Virus record (IMG/VR): IMGVR_UViG_3300036403_000041
Location: 1 to 34,519 of that record
Source of the DNA: a virus
Strand: one strand, 5' to 3'
Length of the DNA stretch: 34,519 nt
The notes under the pieces were generated by a model. The model was not told the DNA's origin, did no database searches, and was given only the letters and a program-made list of their open reading frames with translations. Shown here in pieces: positions 1-7,922 of the stretch; position 1 is the first letter of the stretch, and the number at the start of each line of letters is the position of its first letter. A program made the translations under genes and the position numbers.

Positions 1-813
1 TTAAATCAGCCAGCCGCCTGCCCATACCGCGCGGCCGATGATATGCAGCTCTGCCAGGCGATCCTTGGGTACGGTCATTTCCTTGTATTCCTTGTTGTGA
101 CTGATGATCAGCACCGAGCCATCAAACTGGCGCTGTAGGCGCTTGGCGTACAGGTGGTCATCGAGCAGCACCACATAAACACCCTCACCCTCAAGCGCGT
201 TGCGGCTCTGGTCGATCATGACCGTGTCGCCGTCTTCAAGCAGCCCTGTCATCGAGTCGCCGTCTACGCGCAAGCACGCTAGGTCAGTGGGATTAAGCCC
301 CTTCTTACGCAGGCTGTAGCGCGTGAACGATAGCTGCACCAGAACACGCGAGCGTTCGTTCCAGGCCCCACTGCCAGCGCTACAGCGCGCATCGTAGAGG
401 GGCACAAAAGCATATACATCATCCTCAACGACCCTTGTAACGGGCGGTTGAGCGAATTTGCCACCCTCGCCAGTCATGAGCCACACCAAGTTCACGCCGC
501 TACATTCGGCCAGACTAATCAGCACTCGTCGGGTTGGCTCGCCCCCCTTTAGGTAGCGCTGCAGCCCGCCTTGGGATATGCCCGCCGCTTTCGCTAAAGC
601 ACTAACGCTTCCTGCTATAGAAGCAATATCGCGCAGCCTCTCTATGAAGGCGGTGTCACTTTCAGGTTCGACATCCGAACCTGAAAGCCGCGCAGCTTCG
701 TCGCTTTCAAGTTTCAACTTACGCAACCCATTGAAATTAAAGGGATAAATTCTATAGCACGCCCGCTTGCAGCAAATAGAAGCTGAAAGACTGCTATAGC
801 GCTTGTCTTTCAA
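1..813 (-). CDS. LexA/CI-like phage repressor (HTH + S24 peptidase)
   Basis: This is the probable lysogeny repressor. An N-terminal helix-turn-helix lies at about residues 68-93 (SALAKAAGISQGGLQRYLKG). The C-terminal half is a LexA/UmuD-type S24 peptidase. Ser187 (in DGDSMTG) and Lys224 (in YAKRLQ) are 37 residues apart, the same spacing as the LexA catalytic pair, and an Ala-Gly in CSAGSG is a plausible self-cleavage site. The repressor should therefore be inactivated by RecA during the SOS response. It is divergent from ner and the early operon. The start is uncertain: there is no in-frame ATG. The longest form uses TTG at 813, but TTG codons at 726 and 717 fit better with a TATAGA -10-like box at 752-757 and give the usual 235-245 residues. 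The stop TAA is at 1-3, so the gene is complete at its 3' end. Confidence 0.9.
   Translation of the reverse strand: MKDKRYSSLSASICCKRACYRIYPFNFNGLRKLKLESDEAARLSGSDVEPESDTAFIERLRDIASIAGSVSALAKAAGISQGGLQRYLKGGEPTRRVLISLAECSGVNLVWLMTGEGGKFAQPPVTRVVEDDVYAFVPLYDARCSAGSGAWNERSRVLVQLSFTRYSLRKKGLNPTDLACLRVDGDSMTGLLEDGDTVMIDQSRNALEGEGVYVVLLDDHLYAKRLQRQFDGSVLIISHNKEYKEMTVPKDRLAELHIIGRAVWAGGWLI
659..687. promoter_or_regulatory. Perfect 12-bp inverted repeat in the 5' part of the repressor gene
   Basis: The arms CTTTCAGGTTCG and CGAACCTGAAAG are perfectly complementary and separated by 5 bases. The half-site CTTTCA/TGAAAG recurs at 704-709, 783-788 and 806-811, so this looks like part of an operator array for the repressor or Ner. 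Because the region may also be transcribed, it could instead act as an RNA hairpin in the repressor mRNA. Confidence 0.55.
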
Positions 814-823
814 CTTTTATAGC
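753..823. promoter_or_regulatory. Probable operator cluster between repressor and early operon
   Basis: TATAGC occurs three times (753-758, 795-800, 818-823). An 8-bp inverted repeat TGAAAGAC/GTCTTTCA (783-790 and 804-811) flanks the palindrome GCTATAGC (793-800). These repeats overlap the predicted early promoter and the upstream TTG of the repressor gene, which is the expected position for repressor and Ner binding sites. The assignment to a given protein is inference. Confidence 0.5.
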
Positions 824-831
824 GTTATGTT
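803..831 (+). promoter_or_regulatory. Putative early promoter (sigma-70 type)
   Basis: A -35 box TTGTCT (803-808) and a -10 box TATGTT (826-831) are separated by 17 bp, pointing towards ner and the transposition genes. It overlaps the operator repeats, consistent with repression in the lysogen. Confidence 0.5.
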
Positions 832-890
832 TATCCGTAACAGGCAGTTAGACAGCCTAAAAAAACCACCCGCCAAGATGGTTGTTACCG

Positions 891-1241
891 ATGAACATTG
901 CCGAAATGCCACGCGACCCGGCCCAGCGCTGGGAGTGGATCAAGTACCAACTGCGCATCCATGGTTGCGCTCCTGCCGAACTGGCTCGCCAGCTCGAAAT
1001 TACTGACCGGGCCATCCGCGCGGTGAAGCATGCGCCGTATCCGCGTATCGAGCGGGCCATCGCCGAGCGCTTGGACGTGAAGCCAATGCAACTCTGGCCC
1101 GAGCGCTGGAACCTGGATGGCACGCCACTGCGCCAGCGGCCGAACCGGGCCGAGTCTTTGATGACGTATCACTGTACCGAGTGCTCTAAGGATAGCCGTT
1201 ACGTTCCTGTTTCGCACCGTAAAACCGGCACGGAGGCCTAG
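891..1241 (+). CDS. ner: Ner-like DNA-binding protein (early regulator)
   Basis: A protein of about 116 residues. Its first 80 residues match the Ner/Nlp winged-HTH pattern: an HTH around ELARQLEITDRAIRAV followed by the family hallmark KPMQLWPERW. In Mu, Ner represses the early promoter and the repressor promoter and so favours lytic transposition. Being the first gene opposite the repressor fits that role. The C-terminal tail of about 35 residues includes a CTEC pair and is longer than Mu Ner. The ATG at 891 is chosen as the first in-frame ATG; a TTG at 882 and an ATG at 906 are alternatives, and none has a clear Shine-Dalgarno sequence. Confidence 0.85.
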   Translation: MNIAEMPRDPAQRWEWIKYQLRIHGCAPAELARQLEITDRAIRAVKHAPYPRIERAIAERLDVKPMQLWPERWNLDGTPLRQRPNRAESLMTYHCTECSKDSRYVPVSHRKTGTEA

Positions 1242-1243
1242 AC

Positions 1244-1681
1244 ATGCGTAACGGAAAAGACGACCGCACTCTAGACATCTTCGAAGTACCCCGCGCGATT
1301 TTGACCGTGCCGGGCTGCGGCAACTATGCCGCCCAGGTAAGCGAGCAGGTCAGCGAAATGCTGAAAGGCTCCGAACTGGATCGCTATGAGATTGCCGCCC
1401 GCATGTCGCGCCTGAGTGGCGATGACGTGAGCAAGAACATGCTCGACGCCTGGGCCAGCCCGGCCCGCATTGACCACAACCTGCCCTTCTACAGAGCGAC
1501 GCTGCTGGAAGAGGTATGCGCCAGCCACCTATTGACTGACTGGCTGGTGGCACTGCGCGGTGGCCGGGTTGCTTATGGGCGCGACGCCCTGCTGGCCGAA
1601 CTGGGACGGCTGGAGCGTACCCGTGATGAGTCGGCGCGAAAGGCGCGCGAACTCAAGCGACTGATGGGAGAGCAGCAATGA
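1244..1681 (+). CDS. Conserved early-region protein of transposable phages, function unknown
   Basis: A 145-residue protein with a good ribosome binding site (GGAGG at 1232-1236). The N-terminal two thirds are mixed alpha with a segment resembling a DNA-binding helical domain (about residues 38-72, LKGSELDRYEIAARMSRLSG). The C-terminal 35 residues are strongly charged and probably helical or coiled (LAELGRLERTRDESARKARE). It sits between ner and the transposase and overlaps the next gene by 4 bp (ATGA), so it belongs to the early operon. I do not recognise a specific function; a role in regulation or transposition is only a guess from position. Confidence 0.8.
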   Translation: MRNGKDDRTLDIFEVPRAILTVPGCGNYAAQVSEQVSEMLKGSELDRYEIAARMSRLSGDDVSKNMLDAWASPARIDHNLPFYRATLLEEVCASHLLTDWLVALRGGRVAYGRDALLAELGRLERTRDESARKARELKRLMGEQQ

Positions 1682-2496
1682 ATCCAGCACAACTCAAACC
1701 AGGCACCTGGCTGCTGATTCGTGATCCGCTCGATGACCGGGAATACCGCGCCTGCTTTATAGAGCGCCTACCGTCCTTAGGTTACGGCGACCCTGCGTTA
1801 AATCGTCTGTGCTGCGCGGAGTGGGCCGGTCTACCTTGGGCGGATGAGGCCGGATGCTGCACGTACTCCGACACCTTGGTAGCCCACCACGGCAGGGTGC
1901 TGCTTGAAGACATTGTCAGTCCTTTGCCTGATCCTTTTGGCGCAGCGAGTCAACAAGACTCGAAAATCTTGCCTGCTCCAGAAGCTCTCGATCTTGAACC
2001 TCTTCTAGCGTCTCCTGGTACTCAGGCCACGGCTGTTTTGAGCGAAAAGGCCATGGAGGAATGGAGAGAGAAAGTACGCCTTGAACAACTTGAGCGGCTT
2101 CATAAGCAACTGATCGATAGCCAAGATCCGGATCAACTCGGTGCTCAGCGAGCAGGCGGAGTAATCCCTGCGCGTTCCAGTACTCTTCGTACGCCGCGTA
2201 CACAATCAGCGGGTAGTCGGGATGCTTCTGATACTTGCGCTTGCGCTCTGCGGGTGTCGATAGCACGAAGCCAGAGATCACATTGGCTTGGACTGTCTTC
2301 CAAGCTAGCCACTGTTCATAAGGCCCGCTCGCTAACACTACGCGAACGCCTTCTGCTTGTTCTTCGTCCAGTAAGGCAGTGGCTTCCTGCGCCAGTGCGC
2401 CGGCTTGTTGTGCATGCTTACTTAATGGCATCGATTCTTTCCTCTTGTGAACGAGCGGCCAGTAAGCGTAATGCAAAGGGTGGTGACCATGCGTAA
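1678..2496 (+). CDS. Hypothetical early protein; only the first ~80 residues look genuine
   Basis: It starts at an ATGA overlap with the preceding gene, with GGGAG just upstream. Residues 1-80 (ending near GRVLLEDIVSPLPDPF) read like a compact real protein with conserved-looking Trp, Cys and Asp. From about 1916 onward the frame lies entirely antisense to a convincing minus-strand gene and becomes rich in Ser, Arg and Leu without recognisable structure. The C-terminal 190 residues are therefore probably read-through into inserted DNA, and the ancestral gene probably ended near 1920. Function unknown. Confidence 0.5.
   Translation: MNPAQLKPGTWLLIRDPLDDREYRACFIERLPSLGYGDPALNRLCCAEWAGLPWADEAGCCTYSDTLVAHHGRVLLEDIVSPLPDPFGAASQQDSKILPAPEALDLEPLLASPGTQATAVLSEKAMEEWREKVRLEQLERLHKQLIDSQDPDQLGAQRAGGVIPARSSTLRTPRTQSAGSRDASDTCACALRVSIARSQRSHWLGLSSKLATVHKARSLTLRERLLLVLRPVRQWLPAPVRRLVVHAYLMASILSSCERAASKRNAKGGDHA
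1916..2431 (-). CDS. Probable antisense cargo (moron) gene, function unknown
   Basis: A 171-residue protein read against the early operon. The ATG at 2431 has a strong Shine-Dalgarno sequence (AGAGGAAAG, 8 bases upstream on the minus strand). The composition is that of a soluble, largely helical protein with many aromatics (YPLIVYAAYEEYWNAQ) and an acidic/basic C-terminus (DSLRQKDQAKD). The segment looks less GC-rich than its neighbours, and its orientation would allow expression in a lysogen. No family is recognised. It probably arrived as an insertion between a small early gene and the transposase gene. Confidence 0.65.
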   Translation of the reverse strand: MPLSKHAQQAGALAQEATALLDEEQAEGVRVVLASGPYEQWLAWKTVQANVISGFVLSTPAERKRKYQKHPDYPLIVYAAYEEYWNAQGLLRLLAEHRVDPDLGYRSVAYEAAQVVQGVLSLSIPPWPFRSKQPWPEYQETLEEVQDRELLEQARFSSLVDSLRQKDQAKD

Positions 2497-4537
2497 GTGG
2501 TTCACCGCCCAGGAACTGGTAGGCCTACCGGGAATGCCTGGCACTGTTCAGGGGCTAAATCTCCGCGCCAAGCGTGATGGCTGGGAAGCCCAGCTCCGTT
2601 TAGGGCGTGGTGGTGGCCAGGAGTACTCCTTCGCCGTGTTACCTGCCGAGACTCAAGCTGGCTTATTGGCTCGCATGGTGCAGCAGGAACAACCGCAGGC
2701 CGATGCTGTTCCTGCCGTAGTGCATACGCTCAATACGCCTAAACGTGACGCCATTTCAGCGTCACGCTTAAACGATGATCAACGCTCGGTGATGAATGCT
2801 CGGTTGCTGTTCGTGCGTGAAATCGAACGCATGAGCCAGATGGTCAGCCAACAGCGGGCAATCATGACGCTGGTTGGTCTGGCCCGCGATGGGAAGCTGA
2901 GCCCGTACCTGGCCGAGCGCGTGGAGCGTGCCAACGACCGTAAGAGCGCTGACCGCAGCTTGAGCGAACGCACCCTCAAGCGCTGGCTGGCGGACTTTCG
3001 CAAGCATGGCGAGATCGCTTTGGCACCGGCCCGGCGCAAGCCGGACATGAGCATACCGGCCTGGGCCCCAGTGTTTCTCAAGCACTACCAGCGCCCGCAG
3101 AAGCCGAGCGCAGAAGCGGCCTATGCCGCGTTCAGTGCTGAATATCCAGGCTGCCCGAGCATTCACGCAGTTCGCCGGTTTATGGCCAAGCTGAGCCCTG
3201 AGGCGCGCGAGGCCGGCCGTATGAGCCCGCAGGAATTGAAGTCGCTTAAAGCATTCCACCGCCTCGGTAGCGATCACCTGTGGCCAAACGATGTGTGGGT
3301 GGCTGACGGTCACGCCTTTGATGCGGAAGTGATCGACCCTCGGACGGGCAAACCCTTCCGGCCTGAGATCACCACCTGCCTGGACTGGCGCACTCGCCGC
3401 GTCGTTGGCTACGCCATCAACCTGGCCGAGTCGGCGCTGGCCACGCTGGACATGCTGTGCAGTGGCATAGCCCGCTGCGGGATGTTCCGAGAGTTCTACG
3501 TGGACAACGGGTCGGGCTTCGACAACGCCCAGGTGCGAGAGGTAATCGACCGCCTGGGTGGTGCGATGACCAACGCGCTGCCCTACAACAGCCAAGCCCG
3601 TGGCGTTATCGAGCGCTCGCACAAGTCCATTCTGGTGCGCCTGGCGAAAGAGTTCGACAGCTATATCGGTGCCGACATGGACAAGCAGGCGGGCACCCGC
3701 GTGCACCGCATCAGCCGCAAGGCTCTTAAGTTGGGTGAGCAGGCGAAAGAAATCCCCACTCTGTTCGAGTTCTGGCCACGCCTTGCCGCTGCTCTGGATG
3801 CCTACAACGACCGTCCGCACCGCAGCCTTCCGAAGGCGCGTGACCCGCAAACAGGGCGGATGCGCCACCAGACGCCGAACGAAGCCTGGACGGCTGCTCT
3901 GGCAGATGGTTTTGAGCCGCTGATGGCTTCACTTGATCTGACAACCTCCCTGACTCGCCCGCAAGAAATACGGCGCACTCATCGGGGGGAGGTACGTATC
4001 AACGGTGGCATCTACTTCCTGCGCGAACTGGAGACGATGCACGGCGACCAGGTGAGAGTCGCCTGGGATTACAGGGATGCCAAGCAAGTGGGCATTTTCA
4101 GCCTGGACGGGGAACACATTGGTGAGGCCGTTCTCAACGGCAACGTGCGCCCGGTGTTCACGAAACTTGAGCGTAAGGAAGACACCCGTATCAAGGGCCA
4201 ACTAGCGCGCTTGGCCGTCAAGGGCGAAACGCTCACCGGCAAAGAGGTTGAGGTGCGTGTGATTGAGCCCCGCACCTCCGATGACGCCGTTTACCAGCAC
4301 CGCCTGGTTGAAGCCCAGGAATACACCGCCCGACTGGAGCAGGCCGAACCGGAGTTCCAAATCCCCGGCGATGACATGGCTCGCTACTGGTTCTGGCAAG
4401 ACCTCGACCGTCGACGGGTTAGCGGCGAAAAACTGACCGAAGCCGAGGCCAAGTGGCACGAGAGTTACCCACGCCAGCAGGGCTTCAAATCTATCCAAAA
4501 AATGTATGACTTCGCGGACGAACAGGCCCGCGCTTGA
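2489..4537 (+). CDS. A: Mu A-type DDE transposase
   Basis: A 682-residue transposase/integrase that would cut and join the phage ends during integration and replicative transposition. The N-terminus (KWFTAQELVGLPGMP) matches the Mu-type winged-helix end-binding domain. The catalytic RNase H-fold domain shows D273 (in VADGH), D339 (in YVDNGSG) and E375 (in VIERSHK). It is followed by a Mu-transposase C-terminal beta-barrel region and an end domain that in Mu contacts B. Length is close to Mu A (663). The ATG at 2489 is chosen because AAGGG and GGTG lie just upstream; an in-frame ATG at 2471 has no such site. It is followed closely by gene B. Confidence 0.95.
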   Translation: MRKWFTAQELVGLPGMPGTVQGLNLRAKRDGWEAQLRLGRGGGQEYSFAVLPAETQAGLLARMVQQEQPQADAVPAVVHTLNTPKRDAISASRLNDDQRSVMNARLLFVREIERMSQMVSQQRAIMTLVGLARDGKLSPYLAERVERANDRKSADRSLSERTLKRWLADFRKHGEIALAPARRKPDMSIPAWAPVFLKHYQRPQKPSAEAAYAAFSAEYPGCPSIHAVRRFMAKLSPEAREAGRMSPQELKSLKAFHRLGSDHLWPNDVWVADGHAFDAEVIDPRTGKPFRPEITTCLDWRTRRVVGYAINLAESALATLDMLCSGIARCGMFREFYVDNGSGFDNAQVREVIDRLGGAMTNALPYNSQARGVIERSHKSILVRLAKEFDSYIGADMDKQAGTRVHRISRKALKLGEQAKEIPTLFEFWPRLAAALDAYNDRPHRSLPKARDPQTGRMRHQTPNEAWTAALADGFEPLMASLDLTTSLTRPQEIRRTHRGEVRINGGIYFLRELETMHGDQVRVAWDYRDAKQVGIFSLDGEHIGEAVLNGNVRPVFTKLERKEDTRIKGQLARLAVKGETLTGKEVEVRVIEPRTSDDAVYQHRLVEAQEYTARLEQAEPEFQIPGDDMARYWFWQDLDRRRVSGEKLTEAEAKWHESYPRQQGFKSIQKMYDFADEQARA

Positions 4538-4554
4538 CCAAGGGAGCTACAACA

Positions 4555-5274
4555 ATGAGTGTTTCTAAAATCGTACCGTTGACCAACGTGGGCCTGCTGG
4601 CCAGCGCCATTGAGCGCGCCATGCTGCGTCCGCAGGGTTTGCCAGGCTTGATCGTGATGTATGCGGCCAGCGGCCTTGGTAAGTCGGTGGCTGCAACCTG
4701 GGCTGCTAACCAACATCGCGCCTACTACGTTGAGTGCCGCGATACCTGGACGAAAAAGGCTTTTCTGCTGGCCATCCTGCGCGACATGGGCATCTTGCCT
4801 GGGCGCACCCTGAGCGAGATGGTTGACCAGATCGCCGAGCAACTCAGCCGCAGCAGCCGCCCGCTGATTGTTGATGACGTGCAGTACCTGCTCGACAAGG
4901 CCGCTGCCAACGTCCTGACCGACCTCTACAACGCCAGCCAGGGCACCATCGTGCTGATCGGTGAGGAGCGTGTGCCCGCCAGCCTGGCCAAGCTGGAGCG
5001 CCTGCATAACCGCGTACTGGAGTGGGTGCCAGCCCAGCCCGCCACGGCAGTGGATGTGCAGCAACTGGCCCGCGCCAGTTACCCGAAAGTGAGCATGGCT
5101 GACGATTTGCTGGCCGACCTGCACCGCGAGGTCAAAGGTTGCCTGCGCCGCGTAGCGGTCAACCTCTACCGAGTCCACAGCGAAGCCCAGGCCCTGGGTC
5201 TGAACAGCATGGATTTGGCCACCTGGGCTAAGCGTGGCTGGTACAACGGTCAGCCGCCACGGAGGGGGGTGTAA
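4555..5274 (+). CDS. B: Mu B-type AAA+ ATPase, transposition target activator
   Basis: A 239-residue ATPase. Walker A is AASGLGKS at residues 37-44; Walker B is RPLIVDD with Asp107/Asp108. In Mu, B polymerises on target DNA, stimulates A and gives target immunity. The C-terminal part (VKGCLRRVAVNLYRVHSEAQ) resembles the small helical DNA-binding region of the family. It lacks the N-terminal HTH extension of Mu B (312 residues), as is common in Pseudomonas transposable phages. The ATG at 4555 has AGGGAG upstream. The stop overlaps the next start (TAATG). Confidence 0.92.
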   Translation: MSVSKIVPLTNVGLLASAIERAMLRPQGLPGLIVMYAASGLGKSVAATWAANQHRAYYVECRDTWTKKAFLLAILRDMGILPGRTLSEMVDQIAEQLSRSSRPLIVDDVQYLLDKAAANVLTDLYNASQGTIVLIGEERVPASLAKLERLHNRVLEWVPAQPATAVDVQQLARASYPKVSMADDLLADLHREVKGCLRRVAVNLYRVHSEAQALGLNSMDLATWAKRGWYNGQPPRRGV

Positions 5275-5885
5275 TGGCTACAGGACGCAAGCCCGCCGAC
5301 CTGCAAATGCTGGGCGGCAAAAGCAACCGCCAACGCATTTGGGAAGCCCTGCGCGAGCGCCGTGAAGGTGCCAGCGTGTACAGCCTGGCCCGAGCCGCAA
5401 AGGTTGACGACGACACCGTGCTGACCTACCTGCGCTGCCTGATTGCCGGTGGCTACGTGCTGAAAAACGGCAAAACCTACGCGGTGGCCACCTACACCTT
5501 GCAAAAGGACGTAGGAGCCGAAGCACCGAAGCTCAACCGTGACGGCACGCTCAACACGCAAGGCCAAGGCGTTGAGGCCATGTGGCGCAGCCTGCGCATT
5601 CTGCGCGAAGTGGATGCCCGTGACCTGGTGCAAAGCACCGCGGCCTGTGGCGAGGCCGTCAGCCTGAACACGGCCAAGTCTTACCTGCAGTGGCTGCACA
5701 AAGCCGAGTACCTGGTGCTGGTTGTGGCCGGTAAGCCGGGCCCCCCCGCGACCCTTGCGCGCTACCGCCTGGCCCATGGTGCCGACACCGGCCCGCGCCC
5801 GCCGATGATCCAGCGCGTTGGTCAGGTGTTCGATCCCAACCTGGGTGAAGTGGTTTATCGCCAGCCAGCCGAGGTGGATGAATGA
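5274..5885 (+). CDS. Double winged-helix DNA-binding protein
   Basis: A 203-residue protein translationally coupled to B (TAATG). Two winged-helix-like units can be seen: residues about 18-75 (RQRIWEALRERREG, then TVLTYLRCLIAGGYVLKNGK) and about 102-160 (AMWRSLRILREVDAR, then TAKSYLQWLHKAEYLVLV). Each ends in a beta-hairpin wing. The C-terminus is Pro-rich. It is a typical companion of the transposition genes in this phage group. DNA binding is inferred; the target is unknown. Confidence 0.8.
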   Translation: MATGRKPADLQMLGGKSNRQRIWEALRERREGASVYSLARAAKVDDDTVLTYLRCLIAGGYVLKNGKTYAVATYTLQKDVGAEAPKLNRDGTLNTQGQGVEAMWRSLRILREVDARDLVQSTAACGEAVSLNTAKSYLQWLHKAEYLVLVVAGKPGPPATLARYRLAHGADTGPRPPMIQRVGQVFDPNLGEVVYRQPAEVDE

Positions 5886-6262
5886 ACGCCGTCCGCCTTG
5901 AAGCCTGGGGCGAACAGCCCCCGCTGTTTGTGCAACTGCTGGGGGCCGAAGTGGCCCGCAGCAACATGACCAAAACCGGTCAGCGCATCGGCATGAGCCG
6001 CACTGCCGTCAGCCTGGTACTGGCCAACCGTTACCCATCACCCAGCACGGCCGGCGTTGAACGCCGCGTGATGGATGTGCTGGGCCGCTTGGAGTGCGTC
6101 GCCCTGGGCGAAGTGGTTACCAGCGCGCAGTGCCAAAGCTACCGCGAAAAACCAGCGCCAACCCACAACCCAAACGCGATGCAGCACTGGCGCGCCTGCC
6201 AGTTCTGCGCAAACAACCCTAACTGCAACGCCCAGGAGAACGCCCATGCACGCATCCACTGA
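5882..6262 (+). CDS. HTH protein with Cys-rich C-terminus
   Basis: A 126-residue protein overlapping the preceding gene by 4 bp (ATGA). A Cro/Xre-like HTH lies at about residues 30-50 (TKTGQRIGMSRTAVSLVLAN). The C-terminal half contains five cysteines, including a C-x2-C-x5-C cluster near residues 109-118 (ACQFCANNPNC), which could bind metal. It is probably an early transcription regulator; no specific partner can be named. Confidence 0.78.
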   Translation: MNAVRLEAWGEQPPLFVQLLGAEVARSNMTKTGQRIGMSRTAVSLVLANRYPSPSTAGVERRVMDVLGRLECVALGEVVTSAQCQSYREKPAPTHNPNAMQHWRACQFCANNPNCNAQENAHARIH

Positions 6263-6581
6263 ACGGCCGTTGAAAGTGCTTACCCCGCAACTGGCTGACC
6301 GCCTGCGCGTGTTCAACAGCGCTAGCCGCACCTTGCAGGCCATGGGTATTCGCCTGCACCGCATTGACCCGGTAGCAAACCTGCTGGTGGTCGGCCCCGA
6401 AGACGGCCAGCGCCTGGTGCGTGACCGCCTGACTGAGGGTTATCAGCGCCACCCGTCAGCAGGCAGCACCCGTTACACCGTGATGTTCCAGGGCGTGTCT
6501 CTGGAGTGGCGCGAACCCATTAGCTACCGCGACAACCTGATCATCGCCGCCCCGGCTGCCATCGACCTGACTTTTCACTGA
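6246..6581 (+). CDS. Conserved hypothetical early protein
   Basis: A 111-residue protein starting inside the end of the previous gene. The ATG at 6246 is preceded by AGGAG with good spacing, which fixes the start. It shows alternating beta and alpha segments (VFNSASRTLQAMGIRLHRID, LLVVGPEDGQRLV) and no known motif. Codon usage matches its neighbours. Function unknown. Confidence 0.75.
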   Translation: MHASTERPLKVLTPQLADRLRVFNSASRTLQAMGIRLHRIDPVANLLVVGPEDGQRLVRDRLTEGYQRHPSAGSTRYTVMFQGVSLEWREPISYRDNLIIAAPAAIDLTFH

Positions 6582-6591
6582 GGACAACTGA

Positions 6592-7212
6592 ATGAACGCA
6601 CAACAAACCACCCCGGCCGGCTACCGGAAAAACGCCCAAGGCCACCTGATTCCTGAAAGCCTGATCAAGCCAATCGACATCGAGCGCGACCGTCTGGTGC
6701 AGCACCTGGTTGATCGTGCTAGCGAGCTAAACGGCGAGCTGGCCGACTACAAGGCTGTGGCCTTTGGCGACATCGAGGCTTTTGTGGAAATGAGCGCCGA
6801 GCAGTACGGCGCAAAGGTCGGCGGCAAGAAAGGCAATGTCACCCTGTTTAGCTTTGACGGTCGCTACAAAATCCAGCGCGCGGTACAGGAGCGCATTGCC
6901 TTTGATGAGCGCCTGCAAGCTGCCCGCGCCTTGATCGATGAATGCTTCCAGGAATGGACGCAGAACGCACGGCCCGAAGTAATCGCCCTGGTTAACGATG
7001 CCTTTCGTGCGGATACCAACGGTGAAATCCGTACCGCCCGCGTGCTGGCCTTGCGCCGCTTTGCCATCAGTGACGAACGCTGGCAGCGCGCCATGAGCGC
7101 CATTGGTGAAGCCTGCCAGGTGATCGGCTCCAAGTCCTATATCCGCATCTATGAGCGTGTGGGCGACACCGACCAGTACCGCCCGATCAGCCTTGATATT
7201 GCGGGGGTGTGA
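6592..7212 (+). CDS. DUF3164 family protein
   Basis: A 206-residue protein with GAGGA upstream. Its features match the DUF3164 family, which is common in the early operon of Mu-like phages: an N-terminal motif around GYRKNAQGHLIPESLIKP, a central GGKKGNVTLFSFDGRYKIQR and a C-terminal KSYIRIYERVGDTDQYRPIS. The biochemical role is not established. Confidence 0.88.
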   Translation: MNAQQTTPAGYRKNAQGHLIPESLIKPIDIERDRLVQHLVDRASELNGELADYKAVAFGDIEAFVEMSAEQYGAKVGGKKGNVTLFSFDGRYKIQRAVQERIAFDERLQAARALIDECFQEWTQNARPEVIALVNDAFRADTNGEIRTARVLALRRFAISDERWQRAMSAIGEACQVIGSKSYIRIYERVGDTDQYRPISLDIAGV

Positions 7213-7213
7213 G

Positions 7214-7498
7214 ATGGCCAAGACTTATGCAGTTTGCCAAATCGATGGCCTAATTATGCTGGTCGAGCAGCCACCCGCCGAGGGGCACTTTGCCCTCGCC
7301 GTGGGTGACCTGGCAGTGGTTCGCCAAGTGATTCGTGACACCGCAGAGCCAGCAGCGGCACCACGCGGAAAGCTCGCGCATAAGGTGCCGGGCATCGCGC
7401 CTGATGCAGCCGACCGCGAGAGCCTCGGCAGCATTGCCCGCTACATCCAAACCCTTAGCAAACACAATGCGCCCGGCTTCCGGGCGCTGGGGGTCTGA
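7214..7498 (+). CDS. Small hypothetical early protein
   Basis: A 94-residue protein starting at an ATG one base after the DUF3164 stop codon. The N-terminal half contains beta-prone stretches (TYAVCQIDGLIMLVEQPP), and the C-terminal half a helix (LGSIARYIQTLSKHNAPGF). No family is recognised. Close packing supports co-expression in the early operon. Confidence 0.65.
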   Translation: MAKTYAVCQIDGLIMLVEQPPAEGHFALAVGDLAVVRQVIRDTAEPAAAPRGKLAHKVPGIAPDAADRESLGSIARYIQTLSKHNAPGFRALGV

Positions 7499-7500
7499 AG

Positions 7501-7914
7501 ATGCAGCGCTACCACGACCCGCGCATAGACCCACTGCCGCAGCGCTCGGCCCATCTTGAAGCCGAGGCACTGCGCATCGAGCAGGCCACCCAAGCGTTTC
7601 TGGCTAATGGCGGAAAGATCGAGCAGATCGGCTACCAGATGAGTGATGCGCCAACGACCTTTGTGATCAACCCGGAGAAAACCCCGGTCTATGCGCACCT
7701 GTTCCAGCCCCCGGCTGGTGAGATTGATGCACCACAGGTAGCGCCGGTAGTAGAGCCGGCTTGCGATCTGGAAGCCAAGCAGGCCGCGCAGATCATGGCG
7801 CGCGCAGCCCTGGGCGAGCCGCCGAAGTGGATCGCCAAGCAACTGCACATGACCGAAAAGCGCGTGCGCCAACTGGCCCGCGACTACCACATCAGCTTTC
7901 GTGCACAGCGTTAG
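7501..7914 (+). CDS. HTH-containing hypothetical early protein
   Basis: A 137-residue protein. The N-terminal 90 residues are of unknown type. The C-terminal 45 carry a likely HTH (AAQIMARAALGEPPKWIAKQ followed by MTEKRVRQLARDY), which resembles sigma-like or resolvase-like DNA-binding helices. DNA binding is inferred. It is followed by a gene with its own AGGAG site. Confidence 0.7.
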   Translation: MQRYHDPRIDPLPQRSAHLEAEALRIEQATQAFLANGGKIEQIGYQMSDAPTTFVINPEKTPVYAHLFQPPAGEIDAPQVAPVVEPACDLEAKQAAQIMARAALGEPPKWIAKQLHMTEKRVRQLARDYHISFRAQR

Positions 7915-7922
7915 GAGCATCA

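Noticed and set aside
2768-3868. Long minus-strand open frame (366 codons) opposite the transposase
   Set aside because: It is a shadow of a GC-rich gene; the sequence lacks protein-like composition and has no ribosome site, while the plus strand has a full DDE transposase.
7761-7922. Upstream extension of the 70-residue gene at 7923
   Set aside because: It would overlap the HTH gene in another frame; AGGAG before 7923 fixes the shorter start.
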